Shown: piece by piece, positions 52,159 to 61,326 of the stretch
Position numbering within the stretch: the stretch's first letter is position 1
Layout of the letters: every line of letters starts with the position of its first letter
Assembly (NCBI GenBank): GCA_030625885.1
Contig: DAOUPZ010000016.1
Span: 1-64,000, forward strand
DNA: 64,000 bases
Direction of reading: 5' to 3'
DNA from: Clostridia bacterium
Lineage (GTDB): Bacteria; Bacillota; DAOUPZ01
Notes under the pieces: generated by a model
Told to the model about the DNA's origin: nothing
Seen by the model: the letters and a program-made list of their open reading frames with translations, nothing else
Databases searched by the model: none
Translations under genes and position numbers: made by a program

Positions 52159-53976
52159 TTAATTGAAATTCAAACATCTCGTAAATAGTCTTTCATACCC
52201 TTCCATTGTAGACAGTTCATAATAACGAATATCTTTGGCAATCCGCTCCATCTCTTCTCTTACTTCTCCAGAAAGCAAACACATCAGCGCCCCTGTTTTA
52301 GAAGAATTACCAATATAACGTATCTTGTCCCTTAGTTCTCCCGGGATAATACCTGTGCCCACTAAGCTGTCCACACTTAAATGCTTGCCAAACTGACCGG
52401 CAATAATGACTTCATCTAAGTCTTCCATCGTGATCTCCATTAAATCTAAAAGTGCATAAAAACCCGATAAAATAGCACCTTTAGCAAGTTGCACCTGCCG
52501 AATATCGCCCTGTGTAATGGCAATCGTTTTAGAATTTGAATCAATAATAACTTTTCTTTTACCATCTTCTTCTATCAAAAATTGCGCTAAGCCTTGTAAT
52601 TTTTCATCAGATTGTAGCTCGGCTTTCTTTTTTAAACGACCTGTTTTCCCTATCATACCAACTCTTGATATTTCAGATATTGCTTCTAAAATGCCGCTCC
52701 CACAAACACCTACCTGATCAGCCTCTCCAATAACTTTTAAATTGATTTCATTGTCATTAATCTTAACACCTTCGATTGCGCCTTCTGATGCTCGCATACC
52801 ACAGCTGATATTCATACCTTCTAAAGCAGGCCCTGCTGCACATGAACAGGAAGATAACTGGCCAGCTTTTGATAACACAATCTCACCATTGGTACCCATA
52901 TCAATGAATAAAATATTTTTATGGGTTTCTGTTAGTTGTGATACCACAACGCCTGCTACAATATCTGCACCAATATAACTGGACACACCCGGCAAACAAT
53001 AAAGCCTTGCAAAGGGAGATAGGTTTAAACCCAATGCGTCCGCTGCAAAATTTTGGTGTTTTGAAAAAACAGTAGCAAATGGCGCCTTACCAATAGAAGC
53101 GGTGTCAACACCTAACAGCAAATGCATCATCGTCGCATTCGCCGCGATTGTTATCTCATAAACCCTTTCCGGTAACACATTGTTTTTACGACATAATTCC
53201 GCCATTAATTGATTTAAACAATCAATAACGGCACTTTGCAACACCTTCAGACCATTTTCCTTACGCCGAACAAAATCAATCCGTGACAACACATCTAAAC
53301 CATATTCTTTTTGCGGGTTAATTGCCGTTTCCGAAGCAATTTCCCTGCCCTCGCTTAAATCAACCAGGGATAAAACAACGGTTGTTGTACCGATGTCTAC
53401 GGCAATTCCATACATTTCAGCACAGGTATCTCCAGGTTCTAACCCAATCAGCTCATTTCCTGCATAAATGGCCGTTACTTGCTCCTCTTTAAGTATTTCC
53501 GGCAAACTTCTCAAGAGCGAAGGATCACCGGATAAGATAGGTGCGTCCAAAAATGCTTCTAATAAATCCTGATATGATAAATTATTTTCTAAAGTAGGCT
53601 TAGTAAGATCATATACCTTCTTGGAAATAACAGGATTTATTTCTAATTCAGGCATATAGCCATCCGTTAAAATTTTATGTTTTACCTCTTTTTTATCTAA
53701 TAACTTGACGGTCAAATCACCTAAAGGGATGACTAAACAGCTTAAACGAATCCCTTGATCTATTTCTTCATCCGTTAAGTATTTTAATTCCTCAGCGGTT
53801 AGTGCATTGACTAAACCCTGTATAATTTGCACTTTACATTTCCCGCATATCCCTTTGCCACCGCAGGGACTCTCTACCATCATCCCCTGGCTTTGCAGGA
53901 TATCTAAAAGATGGTTTCGTTCTGTAACTGCAAACAAATACTTTTCTTCTTGCCCATAAACAGTTAATTGATACAT
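52159..53976 (-). CDS. ferredoxin/ASKHA corrinoid activation protein (RACo-like)
   Basis: 605 aa. The N-terminal domain is a 2Fe-2S ferredoxin with Cys38, Cys44, Cys47 and Cys80 (CGGKGICGKC). The long C-terminal domain has ASKHA-type ATP-binding signatures: VDIGTTTVVLSLVDL, FIDMGTNGEIV, and AGQFGKHL. This layout is that of RACo and related activators, which re-reduce inactive Co(II) corrinoid proteins using ATP. The target is surely the corrinoid protein encoded two genes upstream. Start ATG at 53976 after GCGAGG. Confidence 0.88.
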   Translation of the reverse strand: MYQLTVYGQEEKYLFAVTERNHLLDILQSQGMMVESPCGGKGICGKCKVQIIQGLVNALTAEELKYLTDEEIDQGIRLSCLVIPLGDLTVKLLDKKEVKHKILTDGYMPELEINPVISKKVYDLTKPTLENNLSYQDLLEAFLDAPILSGDPSLLRSLPEILKEEQVTAIYAGNELIGLEPGDTCAEMYGIAVDIGTTTVVLSLVDLSEGREIASETAINPQKEYGLDVLSRIDFVRRKENGLKVLQSAVIDCLNQLMAELCRKNNVLPERVYEITIAANATMMHLLLGVDTASIGKAPFATVFSKHQNFAADALGLNLSPFARLYCLPGVSSYIGADIVAGVVVSQLTETHKNILFIDMGTNGEIVLSKAGQLSSCSCAAGPALEGMNISCGMRASEGAIEGVKINDNEINLKVIGEADQVGVCGSGILEAISEISRVGMIGKTGRLKKKAELQSDEKLQGLAQFLIEEDGKRKVIIDSNSKTIAITQGDIRQVQLAKGAILSGFYALLDLMEITMEDLDEVIIAGQFGKHLSVDSLVGTGIIPGELRDKIRYIGNSSKTGALMCLLSGEVREEMERIAKDIRYYELSTMEGYERLFTRCLNFN

Positions 53977-54037
53977 GATGTTTTACCTCGCATATAAATA
54001 TTTAGAAAGACAGCCTGCCGCTGTCTTTATGGTTCCT

Positions 54038-55057
54038 TTACTCATATTCTTTAACGGCTTTAACCATTGCCCGAATATTTGCCATACGGGTTCGAGGACC
54101 AATACCACATGCCGGGGATAAAATATTTACCCCACTATCTATGCAGTTTTTAGAAATGCTTTTTATTTTTTCCGGCGTATTGTTTTCTAAAGCAAACGTA
54201 CTCACGTTCCCCATAATAGCCTTGCCGGATACATTCTCTGCTACTTGTTTTACACTGGTGATGGAATCAAAACTAATCGCATCACTGGTTAAAGCATTTA
54301 ATTCGTGATAGATACTTTTTAACCGCCCGCAAATATGAATGATGGTACCCACATCAGCCAAATCTTTGAGTGAATCAATAATTTGATTTAAATAGGGAAC
54401 CGCAAATTCCCGAAACATTTTCGGCCCTAATATTTCTCCGGTACCGCTGGGATCAGATAGGGTTAAAACATTTGCTCCCGCTTCCAATTGCGCCCTGCCA
54501 AAAGTAATCAGGTTTTCAGTGACAAACGACATCATCTGATGAGCTGTCTGAGAATTCTTGCGCAATTCTTTATAATAAACAGTGGGTTCCATTAAGGAAG
54601 ACGCTAAACTGACAGGCCCCGTTAGATTAGCGATAAGCGGAACATCCGGGTTTTTATCTTTAAGAATCTTTATGGCATTGATAACAACTTTCGCTCGACC
54701 TTCCTCAACATGAATCTTTCTTAGCTGTTGCCATTCTGTTACAGAATTTATGGGATAAGTCGTCACACGGGGTTCGTTAATTTTCGTTCCCATAAACACT
54801 GAGGCGCCCATAGCTTCCGCCTCTACCGTCATACAAAAAGGAACACCAAAATTCTCAAACCCACCCTGTTCATAAATACCGGCAGCAAGATCAGCCATTA
54901 AGTTTGGGTCACTATGCGCCTCAGGCCATTGACTTCCCGTCATATCCATGACTTCTTCCACAATCATATTCATCATTCCACCTGGACAAATACAGGGGGG
55001 CCGATCAACTGCTTCTCTTTGTAAAGCCAACTTTAATCTTTCTTTAGGAGTTAGCAA
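54038..55057 (-). CDS. mtaA: MtaA-like corrinoid:acceptor methyltransferase
   Basis: 339 aa of the MtaA/MtbA/CmuA family. The zinc ligands in HIC and SPAC are His241, Cys243 and Cys317. LTPKERLKLALQREAVDRPPC starts the chain, and FCMTVEAEAMGA and SDPSGTGEILGPKMF follow. It should move the methyl group from the methyl-corrinoid protein to coenzyme M in methanogens, but in a clostridium more likely to tetrahydrofolate or another thiol/acceptor. The TTG at 55057 fits GAGGTG; the ATG 18 nt before does not. Downstream is the corrinoid activator. Confidence 0.8.
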   Translation of the reverse strand: MLTPKERLKLALQREAVDRPPCICPGGMMNMIVEEVMDMTGSQWPEAHSDPNLMADLAAGIYEQGGFENFGVPFCMTVEAEAMGASVFMGTKINEPRVTTYPINSVTEWQQLRKIHVEEGRAKVVINAIKILKDKNPDVPLIANLTGPVSLASSLMEPTVYYKELRKNSQTAHQMMSFVTENLITFGRAQLEAGANVLTLSDPSGTGEILGPKMFREFAVPYLNQIIDSLKDLADVGTIIHICGRLKSIYHELNALTSDAISFDSITSVKQVAENVSGKAIMGNVSTFALENNTPEKIKSISKNCIDSGVNILSPACGIGPRTRMANIRAMVKAVKEYE

Positions 55058-55113
55058 TATGAACACCTCTAACATTTGTTATTTTCCTATTTTAATGCGT
55101 GTTATTCCATCCA

Positions 55114-55773
55114 TTAACATACTTTTGCTTCCCGTACTAAAGATTTTGCCAGCTTAACCGCCTTAGAGGCATCATCGGAATAATGCGCACCGATTTTGTT
55201 TGCAAAACTTGGTGAAATCGGCCCGCCACCTACCATCACTTTAATTCTTTCATATAAGTTTTCTTCTTTTAAGATTTGTACAACTCTTTCCATATTTTCC
55301 ATTGTCGTTGTCATCAGTGTAGATAGCGCAATAATATCCGCCTCAATCTCTTTTGCTTTTTCAACAAAATCCATTGGAGGTACATCTCTACCTAAGTCCA
55401 TCACTTCAAACCCGGATGTCTCCAGCATGATTTTAACTAAATTCTTACCGATATCATGTGTATCACCTTCCACAACACCAATAACCACTTTATGCTTATC
55501 ATCATTTTCGTCGTTTTTCAAATGCGGTCTTAAAACATCTAGACCCGCATACATGGCATCAGAACACATCAATAGCTCGGGAATATAATATTCTTCTTCT
55601 TCATACAGCTTACCCGCCCTTTCCATGCCCTCTGCTAATCCTTGATCAATCGCTTCATACACATCAAAGTTATTGTCAACATATCGTTGTGCCAATTCCA
55701 CTACTTGGTCCTCATCCATATCCACTACACAATCAGATAAATCTTTTAATAAACTTTGTTTTAAATCAGACAT
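55114..55773 (-). CDS. corrinoid protein (MtaC/MtbC family)
   Basis: 219 aa: N-terminal helical cap domain (1-90) and a Rossmann B12-binding domain (94-215). The His lower-ligand motif is D104-T-H106-D-I-G109 within VVEGDTHDIGKNLV, and LSTLMTTTMENME and VMVGGGP are the further B12 motifs. Start at 55773 follows GAGGGG; the longer frame begins in AT-rich sequence. First gene of the methyl-transfer cassette, so the substrate of the cassette is set by a partner MtaB- or MttB-type enzyme that is not in the window. Confidence 0.93.
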   Translation of the reverse strand: MSDLKQSLLKDLSDCVVDMDEDQVVELAQRYVDNNFDVYEAIDQGLAEGMERAGKLYEEEEYYIPELLMCSDAMYAGLDVLRPHLKNDENDDKHKVVIGVVEGDTHDIGKNLVKIMLETSGFEVMDLGRDVPPMDFVEKAKEIEADIIALSTLMTTTMENMERVVQILKEENLYERIKVMVGGGPISPSFANKIGAHYSDDASKAVKLAKSLVREAKVC

Positions 55774-55884
55774 GTCTATCCCCCTCTTGATATGCTTGCG
55801 GGCACTCATCCCCGGAAATATGAATGACCTTAACCTGCAAAATGTTTCTTTCAATATAATTTTTCAATATACCTTATTAAAAAA

Positions 55885-55915
55885 ATAGGACTGTATCCCT
55901 ACAGTCCTATCTTTA
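55885..55915 (-). terminator. terminator downstream of the QueG-like gene
   Basis: ATAGGACTGTA / TACAGTCCTAT perfect stem with a U-run on the minus strand. It separates the QueG-like gene from the methyl-transfer cassette. Confidence 0.9.
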
Positions 55916-56060
55916 AGAGAGTAAAATGAAAATGGTTTTGTCTTCCCGAATCCCCAGCGCAGTATATGATGGATCAGGGTGTTCTGTTGCATCACTATAA
56001 GTCATTATAATATGTTTTATAACCTTTATCCAATTGTTTATTCTTATACAATATTTATTA

Positions 56061-56792
56061 TTATAAATTATCTTTATCTAAAATCTTCTTCCCAAAAGGA
56101 CAAACTGCTACACACATGCCACAAACACATCTTTCAATCGAAATACCCCATTCCTTTTTTCGGTCTTCTATAAATTGTTTGCATTTAAAGGGATCTAAAC
56201 GCAATTCATCTGGTTCTTTTTCATCAAAAACCCGCCCATGGAGCGCATGAGCCGGGCAAGCATCAATACAAAGATGACAGTTCCCACATTGTGATTCCAT
56301 AGGTTGGCCCGTTTCCAATGGAGCATCTGTCAAAATAGTTGCTAAGCGAACCCGCGGGCCGCCTTCAGGCGTTATCAGCAACCCGCTTTTACCAATCCAG
56401 CCAATCCCTGCAGCACGTGCTACCAGTTTGTGAGAAATCAATCCAGCCAGACGAGAACGATATACGCCATAGGATGCTGGTACGGGAAAAGCTTTCCACC
56501 CCTGTTTTTCAATCAATGACGCTAATTTTACCGTACCCGTGTTCTGCAAATAATCCACGGCATAATAACAGTAATTATGAAAGGATAAAATTTTATCCTG
56601 TTCCTGAAATTCCACCGGATCCACGACACCATCAGCTAAACGAATGGCAAGCGAAACCGCGTGCGGATATTGTCGAATAAAATCACCATAAAACGAGGCT
56701 AAATAGTCATGATATTTAGTAATATCTGCAACACCAAAATAATCCCAACCATGATTCATAGCAGCTTCCTTAAGTTCTTTTTGAAGTTCCAC
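56061..56792 (-). CDS. short QueG-like double 4Fe-4S protein
   Basis: 243 aa related to epoxyqueuosine reductase QueG, but without its C-terminal HEAT part. N-terminal region with YAVDYLQNTG and IGWIGKSGLLITPEGGPRVRLATILTD; then two 4Fe-4S cluster motifs, CGNCHLCIDACP and CVCGMCVAVCP. QueG-like proteins bind cobalamin and transfer electrons, so a role in corrinoid reduction beside the methyl-transfer cassette is attractive but unproven. The GTG at 56792 fits AAGGAG. A terminator follows, so it is a separate unit. Confidence 0.75.
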   Translation of the reverse strand: MELQKELKEAAMNHGWDYFGVADITKYHDYLASFYGDFIRQYPHAVSLAIRLADGVVDPVEFQEQDKILSFHNYCYYAVDYLQNTGTVKLASLIEKQGWKAFPVPASYGVYRSRLAGLISHKLVARAAGIGWIGKSGLLITPEGGPRVRLATILTDAPLETGQPMESQCGNCHLCIDACPAHALHGRVFDEKEPDELRLDPFKCKQFIEDRKKEWGISIERCVCGMCVAVCPFGKKILDKDNL

Positions 56793-56846
56793 TATTTTCA
56801 CTCCTTATTAAGGTTTAAATATACATCTAAAATACATCATTTACTT

Positions 56847-56896
56847 AAAAGAAATAATCTGCCATCTTAAACACCTATGGCAGATTTATTTCTTTT
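56847..56896 (-). terminator. terminator of the first binding-protein gene
   Basis: AAATAATCTGCCAT / ATGGCAGATTTATTT stem with an 11-nt loop and a T-run on the minus strand. Confidence 0.88.
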
Positions 56897-56930
56897 AATC
56901 TTAATATCTTTATCAATAATTATTATATTT

Positions 56931-58004
56931 TTATTTCCATCCTTCAAAGCTATCAACATTATCACTATGAACGATTTCCAAAGGTGTCCAGTATATTTTT
57001 TGGTCGATTTCGTGTCCTTCAAGAATTTTCAATAATAGGATTAACCCGCCCTTGGAATAAAGATAGGGTGACATGGCAACTGAGGCATCTAATTGTCCAT
57101 CCTTAATCGATTGTCTTGCTTCATCAATGAAATCTACACCCACAACAACGACATCTTGTTTTTTATTTGCTGCTTTCAAAGCATCAACAGCACCTAAAGC
57201 CATCATATCATTGGCACAAAAAATTCCTTTTAAGTCCGGATTAGCTTGAATGATATTAGTTGTCATATCATAAGCTTTTTTCCGGTCCCAATCCGCTGCC
57301 TGGATAGATATAATCTCTATACCTTCTAGGGATTCAAAATATTTTTTGGCACCATTTTTTCTGCCTTCTCCCTGTGCTGAGCCACTGATTCCTTCAATAA
57401 TGGCAACTTTACCATTTTTGATCTTATCAACCATAAATTTTGCCCCTATCTCTCCTTGCATTTCAGGGTTGATGGTAATATGGCCCCCTATTTTGGCACC
57501 TGCTTCTTTGTTTTTTTCTTCACTAACATTTGTTCCTGCGGCAACCACAGGAATCCCTTTTTTATTTGCTTCCACGATTCCTGGAATGAGGTTAAAAGGT
57601 GTTATGGCTGAAAAAACAACCCCGTCATAGTCTTTTCCAAGAATGGATTTAAAGATATCCAACTGCCCATTGACATCATTTTCTTGTGTTGCTGCTAATA
57701 CATCAATTTCCACACCGTATTCTTCAGCTGCTGCTTGGTATCCTTCTTTAAACGTAACCCAAAACGGATTCGAAAGTGTCGGTTCTATCCCTGCAATTTT
57801 ATATTCTTTACTTAGTTCTGGAATAGGTGCTAATGAATCTAACAGTTTTTTCTCTGCATTTTTAAATGCATCATTCTCATTTGTTGCTTGTTGTTCAACC
57901 TGAGCATGATCAGGTTGTTGATCATTTTTCGCTTCTTGCCCGGAACACCCTACCAATCCAATTAATAACGCAAATACCATGAATAGTGAAATGATTCTTC
58001 TCAT
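56931..58004 (-). CDS. sugar-type ABC substrate-binding lipoprotein, copy 1
   Basis: 357 aa, periplasmic-binding protein-like I (RbsB/XylF class). Lipobox GLVGC with Cys20. Pattern NPFWVTFKEGYQAAAEEYGVEIDVL, SAITPFNLIPGI, IFCANDMMALGAVDALK and VVVVGVDF are typical. It is strikingly similar over its length to the second binding protein at 61327-62403, so the two are paralogues. Ligand not inferable. It is last in the importer set, with its own regulatory gap and terminator. Start after GAGGAGG. Confidence 0.88.
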   Translation of the reverse strand: MRRIISLFMVFALLIGLVGCSGQEAKNDQQPDHAQVEQQATNENDAFKNAEKKLLDSLAPIPELSKEYKIAGIEPTLSNPFWVTFKEGYQAAAEEYGVEIDVLAATQENDVNGQLDIFKSILGKDYDGVVFSAITPFNLIPGIVEANKKGIPVVAAGTNVSEEKNKEAGAKIGGHITINPEMQGEIGAKFMVDKIKNGKVAIIEGISGSAQGEGRKNGAKKYFESLEGIEIISIQAADWDRKKAYDMTTNIIQANPDLKGIFCANDMMALGAVDALKAANKKQDVVVVGVDFIDEARQSIKDGQLDASVAMSPYLYSKGGLILLLKILEGHEIDQKIYWTPLEIVHSDNVDSFEGWK

Positions 58005-58062
58005 AAACCTTCCTCCTCATTTTCTAATTATTAATTTTTAATAAATGATATGATCAATCATA

Positions 58063-58132
58063 CTATTGTTAACAATAGATAGCCGGCAAATTGAACACAA
58101 CATTTTAATTTAGGTTTTGATAACGTTATCAA
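58063..58132 (-). promoter_or_regulatory. two 16-bp palindromes, likely operators
   Basis: CTATTGTTAACAATAG (58063-58078) and TTGATAACGTTATCAA (58117-58132), both perfect palindromes. The second has the central CG and shape of LacI/GalR-type operators. They precede the binding protein gene at 56931-58004 in a 147-nt gap after the permease gene. No LacI-type gene is in the window. Confidence 0.6.
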
Positions 58133-58151
58133 TATATTTTATAAGGCCTTG

Positions 58152-59126
58152 TTAACTTCCCTTACATAACTTATCTCTTTCGGACAAAATAACGGCAAAT
58201 ATAAGAATCAAACCCACTAATAACTGTTGATAGTAAGAAGCTATACCATTCATAATTAATCCATTTCGCAGCATACCCATCAAAAGGCCTGCAATCAAAG
58301 TCCCTACTATACTTGCTCTACCGCCTTTTATACTTGTTCCACCTAATATGACGATGGAGATCACTTCCATTTCGAGCATATACCCTGCTAATGGATCGGC
58401 ACAATTAAGCTTAGATGTTAAAATAATGCCTGTTACAGCAGCCAAAATCCCACTAAACACATATACGCTGATTTTATATAAGTTGACTGAAACCCCTACT
58501 CTTTTGAGTGACGCTTCAGCACAGCCAAAAGCAATCATATACTTCCCATACTTTGTCTTATGAAATAAAACAGTGCCAAAGATAACCACCCCAAGCGTTA
58601 TAATAAAAGATATCGGGAGACCCATAAAAGATCCTGACCCAATAACAGAAAATTCATTGGGGAAACCGTATATTGGAGAGGAGTTAGTTAAAACCAATGT
58701 CAGCGCGCGATAAATCCACAGTGTTGATATGGTAACAATAAATGGATTAATATTTATACATGAAATGATATAGCCATTTATCAATCCACAAATGGTACCA
58801 ACCAGAATACATATAAAAATAGATATCTCTAAAGAAAACCCACTATGAATGGCTAATGCCATAACAACACTACTTAATGCCGCTATTGAACCTACAGAAA
58901 GATCTAACCCACCAGAGCATATGACCAAAGTCATACTAACACCCAACAATATATTGATAGCACTTTGGTCCAATATATTTTTTATGTTATACCATTTTAA
59001 AAAATAAGGTGATGTAAACGATATAACCACTAAGGAAATGATCAATAATACAAACAAAATGATCTGTGGTAAATATTTTTTCTTGAAATGGTTATTGACT
59101 GCTTTTATTTGTAAATCACACTTCAT
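58152..59126 (-). CDS. RbsC-type ABC permease
   Basis: 324 aa with about ten membrane helices; RbsC/XylH family, with GGLDLSVGSIAAL near residue 70 and GGTSIKGGRASIVGTLIAGLLMG. Part of a pentose or polyol-type importer with the ATPase upstream and either binding protein. Start ATG 59126; the ribosome site AAAGGAAG has a long spacer, and the ATPase gene lies 19 nt before. Confidence 0.88.
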   Translation of the reverse strand: MKCDLQIKAVNNHFKKKYLPQIILFVLLIISLVVISFTSPYFLKWYNIKNILDQSAINILLGVSMTLVICSGGLDLSVGSIAALSSVVMALAIHSGFSLEISIFICILVGTICGLINGYIISCININPFIVTISTLWIYRALTLVLTNSSPIYGFPNEFSVIGSGSFMGLPISFIITLGVVIFGTVLFHKTKYGKYMIAFGCAEASLKRVGVSVNLYKISVYVFSGILAAVTGIILTSKLNCADPLAGYMLEMEVISIVILGGTSIKGGRASIVGTLIAGLLMGMLRNGLIMNGIASYYQQLLVGLILIFAVILSERDKLCKGS

Positions 59127-59145
59127 TTAGAAACAACACTTCCTT

Positions 59146-59889
59146 TTAACAGGCTGCATACTCACCCAATATAATGTCAGCGATTTCATTATAATTGGTA
59201 TCATGCGTTTTGAATTGATTGACAATATTTCCGCGCTTCATAATATAGACTTTGTCCGCAACATCAAACACTTGTTGGATGTTATGACTCACAATTAAGA
59301 CAGTAATCTCTTCTTTTGATAAGCTTTTTATTAATTTATAGACTTCTCTGGATTCCTTAATCCCCATAGCAGCCGTTGGTTCATCCAAAATGAGAATTCT
59401 CCCCCCCTGATGAATGGCTCTCGCGATCGCAACGCCTTGCCTTTGCCCACCTGATAATTCACCCACTTCTGATTCTAATGAGGGGATATTGATGTTTAAA
59501 TTTTTAAGAAGTTTTTCAGCGGTCATTTTCATTTCGCGATGCTGGAGAAAAAACATAAATTTTCTTTTTTCATAGCCTAAAAAAATATTAGAAACAATAT
59601 CTAAATTATCGACAAGGGCTAAATTTTGATAAACGGTTGTAATGCCTTTTTTTATTAAACTTTTCGGATTAAATTTTACTACTTTTTCACCAAAAATCTC
59701 TATTTCACCACTTGATGGCCTATATTCGCCTGATAATATTTTCATTAACGTTGACTTCCCAGCACCGTTATCCCCCACAAACGCGACGATCTCACCCTTA
59801 AATATTTCTAAATTGATATTCTCTATCGCTTTTATATTACCAAAATATTTACTTAGATGAGATATTTTTAAAACAACTTCGTCACTCAT
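59146..59889 (-). CDS. half-size sugar ABC ATPase
   Basis: 247 aa with a single nucleotide-binding domain: Walker A VGDNGAGKST, signature LSGGQRQGVAIARAI, Walker B ILILDEPTAAMG. RbsA-type sugar ATPases usually carry two fused domains of about 500 aa; this one is half that, like FrcA. It must therefore work as a homodimer. Start at 59889 after GAGGAGG. Placed between the alcohol dehydrogenase and the permease genes. Confidence 0.9.
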   Translation of the reverse strand: MSDEVVLKISHLSKYFGNIKAIENINLEIFKGEIVAFVGDNGAGKSTLMKILSGEYRPSSGEIEIFGEKVVKFNPKSLIKKGITTVYQNLALVDNLDIVSNIFLGYEKRKFMFFLQHREMKMTAEKLLKNLNINIPSLESEVGELSGGQRQGVAIARAIHQGGRILILDEPTAAMGIKESREVYKLIKSLSKEEITVLIVSHNIQQVFDVADKVYIMKRGNIVNQFKTHDTNYNEIADIILGEYAAC

Positions 59890-59985
59890 CTTGTACCTCC
59901 TCATACCAAATTAATATAAAATTTAGTATTACATATTCATCTATGCTTCACACCGTCTCTAAAAAAATACCCCCTATCACTTGTC

Positions 59986-61152
59986 TTAAAGCTCCAATAG
60001 TTTAAGTGATTGTTGTAAAATATCCTGAATTTCCTGATAAGATTCAATGATTCTTGGATTTGAGCACATACTACTGCTTTCCATCGCCTGCTTTGCAATC
60101 GATTTTTTAGGAATTTCCATCCCTTTAAAGTGCTTATGAATGTGGTCACAAATTGTTGACTTGATGAGGATATCTTCAATCCATTGTGCTACCCCATCTG
60201 GTCCTGTATAAGGAACGCCTAATAATGATGCTGCTTCATCCAGCAACGCCCTGCAAGCTGGCGCATTAAAGCGCAGTGCAGCAGGCATCACCAAACCAAC
60301 TAACATCCCATGATGTAGATCTGTATAAGCGCCCAACGGATGAGAAAGTCCATGTGCTATAGACAGTCCGGTTCGCGGATAAAGCAAACGTGTGGTAAAA
60401 GCTATGTCCTGTAATACTTCCAACGCTTCAGGTTCTTTTTGATAAATCCCCTTTTCAAGGTACTTTCCCAGAAAAACCAGAGCACTACAAGTAGAAAGGC
60501 GCACCAATGGGGTTGATTGACGTGAAATATGAACTTCAATAGCATGTGAAGTCGTATCAAGTCCTGTTGCTGCGATCATTTCCTGACTTAATGACTGTAA
60601 AGCATCTGGATCTAAAATAACATACTTTGGAATAAATGATTTACTTTCAATAGCTAACTTTTTAACCATGGAACAATCTTTAATAATCGCATAAGGGCTG
60701 CATTCTGCCCCGGTTCCGCAAGTTGTTGGAACCGCCACAAAAGGCAAAAAATTGTCATGAATCGTTTCATTCGTATGATCAATACTGAGAGAATCATGAT
60801 TGACGACAAATAGTCCAATGATTTTAGCCACATCAATCGCACTACCGCCCCCAATTGCGATCAACACATCTCCCTGAAACGCTCGCAGCCTCTCTGTCCC
60901 TTTTTTCGCCTGTTCAATGGTTGGGTTTGTTGTAAATTCACTCCAATAAAATGTCTGCATCCCTTCCAGACTATTTTTTATGTCCTTACCAAATTGCGTT
61001 TGGGCAACTTTTGGGTCAATGATGATAAAAAGCCGTTCAAGTGATTCTTTTTGTAAAATATGTTTTAAATTGTGTATGGATTTTGGGCCGTTGTAAACAA
61101 ATTGCGGCGTACAGATCTCCCAACACGCATGAGTCAATTCTTTCTTTCTCAT
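59986..61152 (-). CDS. iron-containing alcohol dehydrogenase
   Basis: 388 aa, group III Fe-dependent ADH. The NAD(P) motif GGGSAIDVAKIIG is about residue 85. The metal ligands are in GLDTTSHAIEVH (Asp, His) and SHPLGAYTDLHHGMLVGLVMP (His, His). Substrates may be a polyol, aldehyde or hydroxy acid; related enzymes act on butanol, 1,3-propanediol or lactaldehyde. Start at 61152 follows AAGGAGAAGG; the longer frame from 61185 would begin with a run of arginines in a spacer. It is in the importer operon between binding protein 2 and the ATPase. Confidence 0.88.
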   Translation of the reverse strand: MRKKELTHACWEICTPQFVYNGPKSIHNLKHILQKESLERLFIIIDPKVAQTQFGKDIKNSLEGMQTFYWSEFTTNPTIEQAKKGTERLRAFQGDVLIAIGGGSAIDVAKIIGLFVVNHDSLSIDHTNETIHDNFLPFVAVPTTCGTGAECSPYAIIKDCSMVKKLAIESKSFIPKYVILDPDALQSLSQEMIAATGLDTTSHAIEVHISRQSTPLVRLSTCSALVFLGKYLEKGIYQKEPEALEVLQDIAFTTRLLYPRTGLSIAHGLSHPLGAYTDLHHGMLVGLVMPAALRFNAPACRALLDEAASLLGVPYTGPDGVAQWIEDILIKSTICDHIHKHFKGMEIPKKSIAKQAMESSSMCSNPRIIESYQEIQDILQQSLKLLEL

Positions 61153-61197
61153 AATCCTTCTCCTTGTCTTTCGACGACGCATCACATACCTATGAAT

Positions 61198-61310
61198 AAA
61201 ACCTGCTATCCTTACCTCTATAGACCTTGTCGAAAAGTTCCTTTAGGTTTGAACAACCTATTCTGTAAGATGGAGCTAAAAAAGGTAGTTGGAGATAAAT
61301 AGCAGGTTTT
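61198..61310 (-). other. 113-bp structured element between the binding protein 2 and dehydrogenase genes
   Basis: Ends AAAACCTGCTAT and ATAGCAGGTTTT form a 12-bp perfect pairing that can extend inward with TTATCTC / GAGGTAA, and an inner hairpin TAGGTTGTTCAAACCTA. On the minus strand, the 3' side is followed by TTTTATT, so it may act as a leaky terminator or a processed RNA that sets lower expression of the genes downstream. It could also be a small MITE-like insertion. Confidence 0.5.
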
Positions 61311-61326
61311 GCTCTTTAGTTATTCA

